DNA from: Streptomyces cellostaticus | Lineage (GTDB): Bacteria; Actinomycetota; Actinomycetes; Streptomycetales; Streptomycetaceae | NCBI RefSeq assembly: GCF_001513965.1 | Contig: NZ_KQ948041.1 | Coordinates: forward strand, 52,211-116,210 | DNA length: 64,000 nucleotides | Direction: 5' to 3' | Shown here: positions 1-8,130 of the stretch, in pieces | Position numbering within the stretch: position 1 is the stretch's first letter | Layout: every line of letters begins with the position of its first letter | Notes under the pieces: model-generated | What the model was told of the DNA's origin: nothing | Database searches by the model: none | Seen by the model: only the letters and a program-made list of their open reading frames with translations | Program-made: the position numbers and the translations under genes

Positions 1-29
1 TCGCCTGGCACCACGAGAGCGGCACTCTC

Positions 30-551
30 GTGCCGCCGGACGTGACCGAAGCTCAGTGGGGGAGGGCGTGTGAGGTCATCGCCCAGTTCCACGGCCCGAG
101 GCACTTTTCGATGACGAAGCTGGATCTGCGAGTGGCCCTGAATGGGATGCTGCACAGGCTTCGCCACGGCGTGGAGTGGTCACAGTTGGAGAGCTGGGGC
201 AACCCGGAAGCCCTTCGGCAGCGTCAGGGGACCTGGTTCCGCAGCGGAGCTTGGCAGGCGCTCATGGAGCATCTGAGCACCTGCGGGCAGGGAACCAGGG
301 TCTACCAGCACCCGGCCATTCCAACGCTGCATGTGGTGGGAGAGGTCCGTACCGGCGTCCTGGCCCTGTTGGGTGCTACCGAGGCCGACGTCACGGAACT
401 CTCGGATGACGGGTCAGGCTTCCACGACCGGGGCGGCGACGCTCAGCAGAGCGGTGGCTGCGGCCCAGCGTCGGATGGCAGCGGGATTTTCCGGGAGCTG
501 GCGATCGACGCGGAGAAGATCGCCAAGGCGGTGGCCAGGAGACTGGCTTAG
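30..551 (+). CDS. IS5-like transposase N-terminal domain protein (degenerate)
   Basis: The first ~95 residues follow the layout of the DUF4096 N-terminal domain of IS5-family transposases: an early Trp, a run reading ALNGMLHRLRHGVEW, then a WFRSGAWQALMEHL segment. The remaining ~75 residues are Gly/Asp-rich and contain no DDE catalytic domain, so this is probably a domesticated or decayed transposase piece. The frame is open to the left edge of the window, so the GTG at 30 may not be the true start. The C-terminus (IFRELAIDAEKIAKAVARRL) is helix-like. The next gene starts 104 bases downstream in the same direction, separated by two operator copies. The family assignment is inferred from pattern only. 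Confidence 0.5.
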   Translation: MPPDVTEAQWGRACEVIAQFHGPRHFSMTKLDLRVALNGMLHRLRHGVEWSQLESWGNPEALRQRQGTWFRSGAWQALMEHLSTCGQGTRVYQHPAIPTLHVVGEVRTGVLALLGATEADVTELSDDGSGFHDRGGDAQQSGGCGPASDGSGIFRELAIDAEKIAKAVARRLA

Positions 552-582
552 CCGTACACAACTTTGCCGTCCCGACCCGTTC

Positions 583-597
583 CTGACATTGCGTCAG
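583..597. promoter_or_regulatory. Operator copy 1a (CTGAC-N5-GTCAG)
   Basis: A perfect 5+5+5 dyad, CTGACATTGCGTCAG. It is the first of two copies 24 bases apart centre to centre, upstream of the ADP-forming acyl-CoA synthetase. The same dyad recurs at four more promoters of the catabolic block. Size and symmetry fit a TetR-family repressor (inference). Confidence 0.7.
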
Positions 598-606
598 TTC
601 AGTAAT

Positions 607-621
607 CTGACAGTGCGTCAG
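607..621. promoter_or_regulatory. Operator copy 1b (CTGAC-N5-GTCAG)
   Basis: CTGACAGTGCGTCAG, a perfect dyad differing from copy 1a by one base, 34 bases before the ATG at 655. Tandem spacing of about two helical turns suggests two repressor dimers on one face. Confidence 0.7.
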
Positions 622-654
622 TTACTTGGCAGTCATGACAGGAGCGGGCGGACG

Positions 655-2901
655 ATGCTTGGATCAACCCACGGCACCCTCACCACCGACTCCCGCCGGG
701 CCCGGATCATCGCCTGCGGTGAGCAGCGGCCCGGACCCGCCGTCCACGGCCGGGCCGACCCCCTGGACGGCGGGGACGACGGGGCCGGCCTCGATGTCAG
801 CGGGCGGCCGCTGTACGCGGACGTACCGGATCTGGCGCGGTTCTTCCGGCCCCAGTCGGTCGCCGTGATCGGCGCCTCGGACGCCGAGGGGCGGCCGAAC
901 ACCGGGATCACCCGACAGCTGCTCACCTGGGCCGAGCGGGTGGGGGCGCGGGTGCACCCGGTGCATCCGGCCCGGCCGTCCGTGTTCGGCGTCGCCTGCT
1001 GCGCCTCGGTCGCCGACCTGCCCGAACAGGTCGACCTGGCCGTGCTGCTGGTGGCGGACCCGCTGCCGGTGATCGAGGAACTCGCCGAGACGAAGGTGAA
1101 GTTCGCCGTGGCCTTCGCCTCCGGGTTCGCGGAGACCGGGGCGCAGGGGGCCGAGGCACAGGAGCGGCTCGCCGAGGCCGTACGGCGGTCGGGGCTGCGG
1201 CTGCTCGGGCCGAACACCAACCTGAACGCCTTCGAACGCTTCCGGGACGACCTGGAAGGGCCCGCCATCGCCCTCATCACCCAGTCCGGACACCAGGGTC
1301 GCCCCCTCTTCGCTCTCCAGGAACTGGGCATCAGACTCTCCCACTGGGCGCCGACCGGCAACGAGGCCGACCTGGAGACCTCCGACTTCATCTCCTACTT
1401 CGCCGAGCAGCCCGAGGTCGGCGCCATCGCCGCGTACGTCGAGGGCCTGAAGGACGGCCGCGCCTTCCTGCTGGCCGCCGACCGCGCCGCCCGCCGCAAG
1501 GTGCCGGTGGTCGCGGTGAAGGTGGGCCGCACCGAGGCGGGAGCCCGTACGGCCGCCACCCACACCGGCAAGCTCACCGGCGCCGACGACGTGGTGGACG
1601 CGGCCATGCGGCAGTACGGGGTCGTCCGCGTCGACGGCCTGGACGAACTCCAGGACACGGCTGCCCTGTTGGCGCGGGCGCGGGCCCCGCGGGCCGAGGG
1701 CGTCGTCGTCTACTCCATCTCCGGCGGCACGGGCGCCCATGTCGCCGACCTCGCCGCCGGACTGGGGCTGCGACTGCCGACGCTGTCGCCGGACAGGCAG
1801 GCCGAGCTGCACCAGTGGATCCCGGAGTACCTGAGCGCGGCCAACCCGGTGGACAACGGCGGGCATCCGGTCGGCGACGAACGCGGCCGGAAGATCATCG
1901 ACGCGATCCTCGCCGACCCGGAGGTCGGGGTGCTGATCTGCCCGGTCACCGGCCCCTTCCCCCCGCTCAGCGACAAGCTCGTACGCGACCTGGTCGAGGC
2001 GGCGGAGGCGACGGGCAAGCTGGTGTGCGTGGTGTGGGGGTCGCCGGTCGGCACCGAGCCGGCGTACCGGGAAGTCCTGCTCGGCTCCTCCCGCGTGGCC
2101 ACCTTCCGCACCGTCGGCAACTGCCTCAGGGCCGTCGGCGCCTGGCTCGACCACCACCGCTTCGTGAGCGACTACCGCTCCCCCTTCGACGAGGCCCCGC
2201 GCACCCCTTCCCCCTCCTTCCGCAAGGCCGAGGCCCTGATGCGGCCCGGTCAGCAGCTCAGCGAACACGCGGCCAAGCAACTGCTGCGCGCCTACGGCAT
2301 CCGGGTACCGCGCGAGCAGCTGGTCACCAGCGCGGCGGCGGCCGTACGGGCGGCCGGGCAGGTCGGCTATCCGGTGGTGATGAAGGCGTCCGGCGCGCAG
2401 ATCGCCCACAAGACGGAACTGGGTCTGGTGAAGATCGGTCTCACCTCGGCCAGCCAGGTCCGGGACGCCTACCGCGAGCTGACCGACATCGCCCGCTACG
2501 AGGGCGTCTGCCTGGACGGCGTGCTGGTGTGCCAGATGGTCGAGCAGGGCGTCGAGATGGTCGTCGGCATGACGCACGACGACCTCTTCGGGCCGACGGT
2601 GACCGTCGGGCTCGGCGGAGTCCTGGTGGAAGTGCTGCACGACGCCGCCGTACGGGTGCCGCCGTTCGGCGAGGAGCAGGCCCGCGACATGCTCGCCGAA
2701 CTGCGCGGCCGGGCCCTGCTGGACGGCGTCCGGGGCCGCCCCCCGGCCGACCTCGACGCCCTCGTGGAGGTGGTCCTGCGCGTCCAGCGCATTGCGCTCG
2801 AACTGGGCGGCCACCTGGCCGAGTTGGACATCAACCCACTGATGGTGCTGCCCCGCGGCCAGGGCGCGGTGGCACTGGACGCGCTGGTGGTGTGCCGATG
2901 A
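655..2901 (+). CDS. ADP-forming acyl-CoA synthetase (acetate--CoA ligase family), 748 aa
   Basis: A fused single-chain NDP-forming acyl-CoA synthetase that would convert a carboxylic acid, CoA and ATP into acyl-CoA, ADP and phosphate. An N-terminal CoA-binding Rossmann domain begins near residue 63 (FFRPQSVAVIGASD). The phosphorylatable histidine of the family lies in the THTGKLTG motif (His ~303). A C-terminal ATP-grasp domain covers about 535-748 (GYPVVMKASG, IAHKTELG, LDINPLMV). The ATG at 655 was chosen because it follows the two operators; upstream in-frame sequence reads through the neighbouring transposase-like gene. It overlaps the next gene by ATGA, so the two are translationally coupled. 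Having both this enzyme and an AMP-forming ligase in one block suggests two different acids are activated. The substrate is unknown. Confidence 0.88.
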   Translation: MLGSTHGTLTTDSRRARIIACGEQRPGPAVHGRADPLDGGDDGAGLDVSGRPLYADVPDLARFFRPQSVAVIGASDAEGRPNTGITRQLLTWAERVGARVHPVHPARPSVFGVACCASVADLPEQVDLAVLLVADPLPVIEELAETKVKFAVAFASGFAETGAQGAEAQERLAEAVRRSGLRLLGPNTNLNAFERFRDDLEGPAIALITQSGHQGRPLFALQELGIRLSHWAPTGNEADLETSDFISYFAEQPEVGAIAAYVEGLKDGRAFLLAADRAARRKVPVVAVKVGRTEAGARTAATHTGKLTGADDVVDAAMRQYGVVRVDGLDELQDTAALLARARAPRAEGVVVYSISGGTGAHVADLAAGLGLRLPTLSPDRQAELHQWIPEYLSAANPVDNGGHPVGDERGRKIIDAILADPEVGVLICPVTGPFPPLSDKLVRDLVEAAEATGKLVCVVWGSPVGTEPAYREVLLGSSRVATFRTVGNCLRAVGAWLDHHRFVSDYRSPFDEAPRTPSPSFRKAEALMRPGQQLSEHAAKQLLRAYGIRVPREQLVTSAAAAVRAAGQVGYPVVMKASGAQIAHKTELGLVKIGLTSASQVRDAYRELTDIARYEGVCLDGVLVCQMVEQGVEMVVGMTHDDLFGPTVTVGLGGVLVEVLHDAAVRVPPFGEEQARDMLAELRGRALLDGVRGRPPADLDALVEVVLRVQRIALELGGHLAELDINPLMVLPRGQGAVALDALVVCR

Positions 2902-3686
2902 GCGAGCCGGTACGGCAAGAGGTCCGCGACCACGTCTCGTACGTCACCCTGGACCGCCCCGAGGCCCTCAACGCCCTGACACCCGCGCTGCGGGACCGCC
3001 TGATCGGACTGCTGGAGGAGGCGTCGGCGTCCCCGGACATACGGGCTGTCGTCCTCACCGGCACCGGACGCGGCTTCTGCGCGGGCGCTGATCTGCGGGG
3101 CGGGGCGGGGGGCGGGGAGCGCATCCCGGGTGACGTGTCCCGCACCCTGCGCCTCGGCGCCCAGCGGCTCGTCCGCGCCGTGCTGGACTGCGAGAAGCCG
3201 GTGATCGCCGCCGTGAACGGCACGGCGGCCGGCCTCGGCGCGCACCTCGCGCTCGCCTGCGACCTCGTCCTGGCCGCCGAGTCGGCCCGTTTCATCGAGG
3301 TGTTCGTACGGCGCGGCCTCGTACCGGACGGCGGCGGGGCGTACCTGCTCCCCCGGCTGATCGGCCCGCACCGCACCAAGGAGCTGATGTTCTTCGGGGA
3401 CGCGGTCCCGGCGGCGGACGCGGAGCGGATGGGCCTGGTCAACCGAGTCGTTGCGGACGGGGACCTGGAGAAGACGGCACGGGAGTGGGCGACCCGCCTG
3501 GCCACCGGACCGACGCGCACCCTGGCCCTGACCAAGCACCTGCTGAACACCTCCCTCGACACCGACCGCGCCACGGCCTTCGCGGCGGAGGCGGCTGCCC
3601 AGGAGATCAACATGACGACGCAGGACGCCGGGGAAGGACTGCGGGCGTTCGTGGAGCGGAGGAGCCCGGAGTTCAGGGGGCGCTGA
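2898..3686 (+). CDS. Enoyl-CoA hydratase/isomerase, 262 aa
   Basis: Crotonase-superfamily protein of typical length. It has the oxyanion-hole segments GFCAGADLRGG and NGTAAGLGAHLALACDL, and an EVFVRRGLVPDGGGAYLLPRLIG region characteristic of enoyl-CoA hydratases and isomerases. It would hydrate or isomerise an enoyl-CoA in the beta-oxidation-like pathway of this cluster. The start codon overlaps the stop of the upstream synthetase (ATGA), so the two genes form one transcript under the tandem operators at 583-621. The exact reaction cannot be read from sequence, since crotonases also catalyse ring cleavage and C-C hydrolysis. Confidence 0.88.
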   Translation: MSEPVRQEVRDHVSYVTLDRPEALNALTPALRDRLIGLLEEASASPDIRAVVLTGTGRGFCAGADLRGGAGGGERIPGDVSRTLRLGAQRLVRAVLDCEKPVIAAVNGTAAGLGAHLALACDLVLAAESARFIEVFVRRGLVPDGGGAYLLPRLIGPHRTKELMFFGDAVPAADAERMGLVNRVVADGDLEKTAREWATRLATGPTRTLALTKHLLNTSLDTDRATAFAAEAAAQEINMTTQDAGEGLRAFVERRSPEFRGR

Positions 3687-3723
3687 GAGGTGCGCCGGAA
3701 GTCGGGCCCGCACCCCTTCTCAT

Positions 3724-3738
3724 CTGACACTTCGTCAG
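3724..3738. promoter_or_regulatory. Operator copy 2 (CTGAC-N5-GTCAG)
   Basis: CTGACACTTCGTCAG, a perfect dyad 13 bases upstream of the flavin reductase start, so a bound repressor would overlap the promoter or ribosome-binding region. It puts the flavin reductase in the same regulon as the ligase genes. Confidence 0.7.
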
Positions 3739-3751
3739 TTTCAATGGAAGC

Positions 3752-4369
3752 GTGATGGGACACGCAGGGGCGGCGGCAGCCGCCGTCCGATACCTCAGGT
3801 CGGTGCCGGGCCCGGAGCCCGTGGAGGCGCTCCCGCGCCCGGAGCTGCGGTGCGTCCGGGAGGACGAGCGGGCGCCGGTGGACCAGGCCGAGTTCCGGCG
3901 CGTGCTGGGAAACTTCGCGACGGGGGTGACCGTGATCACGGCACCGCCCTGCGACGCTTCGGGCTCCCCCGCCGGCTTCGCCTGCCAGTCCTTCTCCTCC
4001 CTCTCCCTCGACCCGCCCCTGATCTGTTTCATGGCCGGCCGCACCTCCACGACCTGGCCGCGCATCGCCCGCGCCGGCGTCTTCTGCGTCAACGTCCTCG
4101 GCGCCGACCAGGGCGAACTGTGCCGGGCCTTCGCGGTGAGCGGCGCGGACAAGTTCGCGGGGGTGGCCTACGACGCGGCCCCCGTCTCCGGGGCACCGCG
4201 CCTGGCCGGTGCCGTGGCCTGGATCGACTGCACGATCCACGCCGTGCACACCGGGGGCGACCACCTCATCGTCGTGGGGCGGGTGGACGCACTGGGGGCC
4301 GCCGAGGAGGGGGATCCGTTGATCTTTCATCGGGGGCGGTTCGGGCGGCCGGGCAGGGCCACGCCCTGA
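3752..4369 (+). CDS. Flavin reductase domain protein, 205 aa
   Basis: Flavin reductase-like, FMN-binding split-barrel protein. The family core starts near residue 50 (EFRRVLGNFATGVTVIT) and continues through SFSSLSLDPPLICFMAGRTSTTW to a C-terminal GGDHLIVVGRVDALG. Such proteins reduce FMN or FAD with NAD(P)H and pass it to a two-component monooxygenase. No oxygenase component lies next to it here. The start could be GTG 3752 or ATG 3755. The first ~48 residues precede the domain and have no recognisable function. A member of the operator regulon; it ends in a hairpin shared with the convergent regulator gene. Confidence 0.85.
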   Translation: MMGHAGAAAAAVRYLRSVPGPEPVEALPRPELRCVREDERAPVDQAEFRRVLGNFATGVTVITAPPCDASGSPAGFACQSFSSLSLDPPLICFMAGRTSTTWPRIARAGVFCVNVLGADQGELCRAFAVSGADKFAGVAYDAAPVSGAPRLAGAVAWIDCTIHAVHTGGDHLIVVGRVDALGAAEEGDPLIFHRGRFGRPGRATP

Positions 4370-4387
4370 GGGCGAGCACCGCCCTCA
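4367..4387. terminator. Bidirectional hairpin between convergent genes
   Basis: An 8-bp perfect stem, TGAGGGCG / CGCCCTCA, with a 5-base loop. It overlaps the stop codons of both the flavin reductase (+) and the GlxA-type regulator (-), so it can end both transcripts. Confidence 0.6.
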
Positions 4388-5434
4388 CCCCCGGCTCCCC
4401 ACCTCGCCCCACCGCTCACCGGACCCGATGACCCCCGTCCGGAAGGTCCGCCGGTAGGCCGTCGGTGTCACCCCGAGCGCCTGCTGGAGGTGCTGGCGCA
4501 TCGACTGGGCCGTGCCGAAGCCCGCGTCGCGGGCCACGCGGTCGACGGAGAGGTCGGTGGACTCCAGGAGGTGGCGGGCGCGTTCGACGCGCTGCTGGGT
4601 GAGCCACTGGCCCGGGCTGATGCCGACCTCCTCGCGGAAGCGACGGGTGAAGGTGCGCACCGACATGGCCTCCTGCTCGGCCATGTCCCGCAGCTGGATC
4701 GGCTCGTGCAGGCTGCCGAGGGCCCAGGCGCGGGCGCTGGTCGTGGTGGAGAGCTGCGGGTCCGGGACGGGGCGGTGGATGTACTGGGCCTGGCCGCCGT
4801 CGCGATGGGGCGGGACGACCGTGCGGCGGGCCACCTCGTTGGCGACCGCGGTGCCGTGGTCGCGGCGCACGACGTGCAGGCACAGGTCGATCCCGGCGGC
4901 CACTCCGGCCGAGGTCAGCACGTCCCCGTCGTCGATGAACAGCACGTCCGCGTCGACCTTCACCCGCGGGAACATCCGCTGGAAGCGCTCGGCGTCCGCC
5001 CAGTGCGTGGTCGCCGGCCGGCCGTCGAGGAATCCGGCGGCGGCCAGGACGTACCCGCCGGTGCAGATGGAGGCCAGACGGGTGCCGGGCCGGATGCGGC
5101 CGAGCGCTGCGGCCAGTTCGTCCGTCAGCCTGCCCTCCTCGTAGACCGGGCCGAGTTCGTACGACGCCGGGACGATCACCGTGTCGGCCGTCTCCAGGGC
5201 CTCCGGGCCGTGCAGGACGTGCACCTCGAAGTCGGCGTCCGTCTCGACCGGGCCGGGCGGCCGGACCGAGCACGTCACCACCTCGTACAGGTGCCGGCCC
5301 CGGGCATCCTTCGGGCGCCCGAAGATCCGGTGCGGGATGCCCAGCTCGAAGGGGAGCAGGCCGTCCAGTGCGAGGACGACGATCCGGTGCGGACGGAAAC
5401 CCTGGCCGACCGTCATGGCCCGATCCTCAGTCAT
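4385..5434 (-). CDS. GlxA-family AraC transcriptional regulator with DJ-1/PfpI domain, 349 aa
   Basis: An N-terminal class I amidotransferase-like (DJ-1/PfpI) domain covers about residues 12-190. Its nucleophile-elbow-like segment is ASICTGGYVLAAAG, with a downstream TTHWADAERF. A C-terminal AraC double helix-turn-helix covers about 235-335 (MSVRTFTRRFREEVGISPGQWL, then a second helix pair ending GVTPTAYRRTF). Proteins of this architecture sense small ligands through the amidotransferase domain. It is divergent from the MFS transporter gene and may control it. The start is ambiguous because an 18-base tandem duplication has copied the start codon (ATG at 5434 and at 5416). It shows no link to the operator dyads. 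Confidence 0.88.
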   Translation of the reverse strand: MTEDRAMTVGQGFRPHRIVVLALDGLLPFELGIPHRIFGRPKDARGRHLYEVVTCSVRPPGPVETDADFEVHVLHGPEALETADTVIVPASYELGPVYEEGRLTDELAAALGRIRPGTRLASICTGGYVLAAAGFLDGRPATTHWADAERFQRMFPRVKVDADVLFIDDGDVLTSAGVAAGIDLCLHVVRRDHGTAVANEVARRTVVPPHRDGGQAQYIHRPVPDPQLSTTTSARAWALGSLHEPIQLRDMAEQEAMSVRTFTRRFREEVGISPGQWLTQQRVERARHLLESTDLSVDRVARDAGFGTAQSMRQHLQQALGVTPTAYRRTFRTGVIGSGERWGEVGSRG

Positions 5435-5445
5435 GGCCCGATCCT
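5412..5445. repeat. 18-base tandem duplication over the regulator start codon
   Basis: The 16-base word GTCATGGCCCGATCCT occurs at 5412-5427 and 5430-5445. The period is 18 bases, exactly six codons, so both ATG codons of the leftward GlxA-type gene are in frame. Confidence 0.8.
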
Positions 5446-5505
5446 AGCGAATACTGTCCTTCGGGCCACTCGATGCGCGAGGCCGGGACAACGAGGCTCT
5501 ATGAC

Positions 5506-6813
5506 GTGACTCAGACAACCGAAGCCGCAGCTCCTGCCCAGGCCCCGCCCGCCCGGCGCCGCCGCGTGCACCGCGCCTGGTTCGTCGCCGCCGTCACCTT
5601 CGTCACGATCATCGGCGCGGCCGCCTTCCGCTCCCTGCCCGGCCTGCTCATCGACCCCCTGCACCAGGAGTTCGGCTGGTCGCGCGGCACGATCAGCGCG
5701 GCCGTCTCCATCAACCTCGCGCTCTACGGCCTCACCGCCCCCTTCGCCGCCGCGCTGATGGACCGCTTCGGCATCCGCCGCGTGGTCGCCGTCGCGCTGA
5801 GCGTGATCGCGCTCGGTTCCGGCCTGACCGTGTGGATGACGGCGGCCTGGCAGCTGCTGCTGTGCTGGGGCCTGCTGGTGGGCCTCGGCTCGGGGTCCAT
5901 GGCGCTGGCGTTCGCCGCGACGGTCACCAACCGGTGGTTCACCGAGCGGCGCGGCCTGGTCAGCGGCATCCTCACCGCCGCCTCCGCCTCCGGCCAGCTG
6001 ATCTTCCTGCCGCTGCTGTCCTGGCTGGTCGAGGCCCACCGCTGGCGCCCGGCCGCCGTGACGGTCGCCCTGGCCGCCCTCGCCGTCGTCCCGTTCGTCT
6101 GGCTCCTGCTGCGCGACCACCCCGCCGACGTGGGCCTTGCGCCGTACGGTGCCAGGGAGTTCGTGCCCAAGCCCGCTCCTGTCACCGGAGCCGCCCGCCG
6201 CACCCTCACGGTCCTCGCCTCCGCCGTGCGCACCGGCCCCTTCTGGCTGCTCGCCGGCACCTTCGCGATCTGCGGGGCCTCCACCAACGGCCTGATCCAG
6301 ACCCACTTCGTGCCCGCCGCCCACGACCACGGCATGCCCGTCCGGGCGGCGGCCTCGCTGCTGGCGGTGGTCGGCGTGTTCGACGTCGTCGGCACGATAG
6401 CCTCCGGCTGGCTCACCGACCGCTTCGAACCGCGCCGTCTGCTCGCCGTCTACTACGCCCTGCGCGGCATCTCGCTCCTGTTCCTGCCCATGCTGCTGGG
6501 CCCGGCGGTCCACCCCCCGATGGTCTTCTTCATCGTCTTCTACGGCCTCGACTGGGTGGCCACCGTCCCGCCCACCCTGGCCCTGTGCCGGGAGCAGTAC
6601 GGCGAGGACAGCGCCATCGTCTTCGGCTGGGTGCTCGCCTCCCACCAGGTCGGCGCGGCCCTGGTCGCCTTCCTCGGCGGCATCGCCCGTGACGTCTTCG
6701 GCTCCTACGACATGGTCTGGTACGCCTCCGGCACCCTGTGCGCGGCGGCGGCGTTGATGGCACTGGTGATCAGGCGGAGCCCGACGGCCCCCGCACTGGC
6801 CGCCGTATCCTGA
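5506..6813 (+). CDS. MFS transporter, 435 aa
   Basis: Major facilitator superfamily permease with about 12 hydrophobic segments from residue 25 on. The first loop reads DRFGIRR (the MFS motif A position), the second half has a matching DRFEPRR, and the chain ends in RRSPTAP. The N-terminus is Arg/Pro-rich and cytoplasmic. Overall it resembles oxalate/formate or monocarboxylate-type MFS carriers, but the substrate cannot be read. GTG 5506 was chosen because GAGG at 5493-5496 is well spaced; ATG 5473 in the same frame is the alternative. It is divergent from the GlxA-type regulator. Its place inside the catabolic block suggests uptake of the block's substrate (inference). Confidence 0.82.
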   Translation: MTQTTEAAAPAQAPPARRRRVHRAWFVAAVTFVTIIGAAAFRSLPGLLIDPLHQEFGWSRGTISAAVSINLALYGLTAPFAAALMDRFGIRRVVAVALSVIALGSGLTVWMTAAWQLLLCWGLLVGLGSGSMALAFAATVTNRWFTERRGLVSGILTAASASGQLIFLPLLSWLVEAHRWRPAAVTVALAALAVVPFVWLLLRDHPADVGLAPYGAREFVPKPAPVTGAARRTLTVLASAVRTGPFWLLAGTFAICGASTNGLIQTHFVPAAHDHGMPVRAAASLLAVVGVFDVVGTIASGWLTDRFEPRRLLAVYYALRGISLLFLPMLLGPAVHPPMVFFIVFYGLDWVATVPPTLALCREQYGEDSAIVFGWVLASHQVGAALVAFLGGIARDVFGSYDMVWYASGTLCAAAALMALVIRRSPTAPALAAVS

Positions 6814-6843
6814 ACGCACCTGAACTCACCTGAAAGGCAAGGG

Positions 6844-6993
6844 ATGTCCGTGACACTCGGCATGGTTCTCGGCGACGTGGTCCTCGTGCCCGCCCACGTC
6901 GGATCATCATCACGAGGAGCATGTCGTGTCCGCCACGTCCACGGTCCACTGGACCGAGGAGACCACTTCCCTTTCCGCCCGCTGGCACTCTGA
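6844..6993 (+). CDS. Possible 49-aa small ORF upstream of the methyltransferase
   Basis: ATG 6844 follows a purine-rich GGCAAGGG and opens a frame of 49 codons ending TGA 6991. It reads MSVTLGMVLGDVVLVPAHVG and then an Arg/His-rich tail. The last third overlaps the start of the methyltransferase gene in another frame, so at most one of the two is efficiently translated across the overlap. It could be a translational regulator of the methyltransferase or chance. I recognise no family. Confidence 0.22.
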   Translation: MSVTLGMVLGDVVLVPAHVGSSSRGACRVRHVHGPLDRGDHFPFRPLAL

Positions 6994-8050
6994 GAGCGCA
7001 CTGCCCGCTCCCCGGCGGGTCGTCGTCGCCGACGACCGTACGAGCGCCGTCACCGCACACCGACTGGCCTGCGAGGGCACCGGACTGCTGTGGCGGGGCG
7101 ACTTCCATGGCGCCCGCCAACTGCTGCGCGCGCTGGAGCGCCGCATCGACCGCAAGGCACCGGGCCCGGGGCCGACCCCGGCCGAGACCTTCCGCCTCCA
7201 GCGCCGCTTCCGCGCCCACCGAGCCCGGGTGCTCGGCAGGCTCCTGCTCCTCCTGGAGCAGAACCACACCCTGACCCTGCGCCGCGCCCCCGACGTCCGC
7301 ACCGCCTGCACCGACGCCTACGGCCCGCCGGCCGGGCCCACCGTCGTACCCCTCCGGGAACTGCTGGGCGTGCTCGGTGCCCGCCAGTGGCGGGAGAGGG
7401 GAGTCGAGGTCCCGGCCCTGGGCGGCGCCCGCATCCACCCGCACTACGGCGTCTTCGCGCCCGTGCGCGGCGAGTACGTGGACCTCGTAGCGCAGGCCTC
7501 CCTGCCCGCTGGAGCCACCGCCTTCGACCTCGGCACCGGAACCGGCGTCCTGGCCGCGGTCCTGGCCCGGCGCGGCATCGAACGGCTCACCGCGACCGAC
7601 CTCAGCGCCCGGGCCCGCGCCTGCGCCCGGGACAACCTGCACCGCCTGGGCCTGGCCGACCGGATCACCGTCACCGGCCCGGACCTCTTCCCGCCCGGCC
7701 GCGCCCACCTCGTCGTCTGCAACCCGCCCTGGCTCCCGGCCCGCCCCACCTCGACCCTCGAACAGGGCGTGTACGACCCCGGGGGCACGATGCTGCACGC
7801 CTTCCTCTCGGGCCTCACCGATCACCTCGAACCCGTCGGCGAGGCCTGGCTGGTCCTCTCCGACCTGGCCGAACACCTGGGCCTGCGCACCCGCACCGAG
7901 CTCCTCACGGCGATCGACACGGCGGGCCTACGGGTGCTGAGCCGCACCGGGACCCGCCCCCGACACCCACGAGCGGCCGACTCCGCCGACCCGCTGCACG
8001 CGGCCCGGGCCGCCGAGGTCACGTCCCTGTGGCGGCTGGCTCCCCGCTGA
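6926..8050 (+). CDS. Class I SAM-dependent methyltransferase (HemK/PrmB-like NPPW type), 374 aa
   Basis: The C-terminal half is a Rossmann methyltransferase: the SAM-binding motif I is FDLGTGTGVLAAVLARRG (about residues 197-214), and the catalytic NPPW motif (about 267-270) is the signature of N6-adenine and glutamine-amide methyltransferases. The N-terminal ~170 residues are a helical Arg-rich domain that may bind a protein or nucleic-acid substrate. GTG 6926 is preceded by GAGGAG at 6914-6919, with 6 bases spacing. The target could be a protein Gln, a nucleic acid or a small amine; NPPW alone does not decide. It has no operator and may not belong to the catabolic regulon. Confidence 0.82.
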   Translation: MSATSTVHWTEETTSLSARWHSESALPAPRRVVVADDRTSAVTAHRLACEGTGLLWRGDFHGARQLLRALERRIDRKAPGPGPTPAETFRLQRRFRAHRARVLGRLLLLLEQNHTLTLRRAPDVRTACTDAYGPPAGPTVVPLRELLGVLGARQWRERGVEVPALGGARIHPHYGVFAPVRGEYVDLVAQASLPAGATAFDLGTGTGVLAAVLARRGIERLTATDLSARARACARDNLHRLGLADRITVTGPDLFPPGRAHLVVCNPPWLPARPTSTLEQGVYDPGGTMLHAFLSGLTDHLEPVGEAWLVLSDLAEHLGLRTRTELLTAIDTAGLRVLSRTGTRPRHPRAADSADPLHAARAAEVTSLWRLAPR

Positions 8051-8069
8051 GCCCTGGGCACGCCACCGG

Positions 8070-8130
8070 GGTGCCGAAGTCGCGGATCCGCAAGGGACCG
8101 GCTTCCCGCTCGGATCACGACTTCGGCACC
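8070..8130. terminator. Long inverted repeat between convergent genes
   Basis: Perfect 13-base arms, GGTGCCGAAGTCG at 8070-8082 and its reverse complement at 8118-8130, separated by 35 bases. The right arm is the end of the MFS coding sequence (…VPKS stop). It probably acts as a terminator for both convergent genes. Confidence 0.5.

Noticed and set aside
664..2814. A 716-aa open frame antisense to the acyl-CoA synthetase gene
   Set aside because: Its His/Gly/Arg-rich composition is that of a shadow frame of GC-rich coding DNA; the opposite strand carries clear synthetase motifs.
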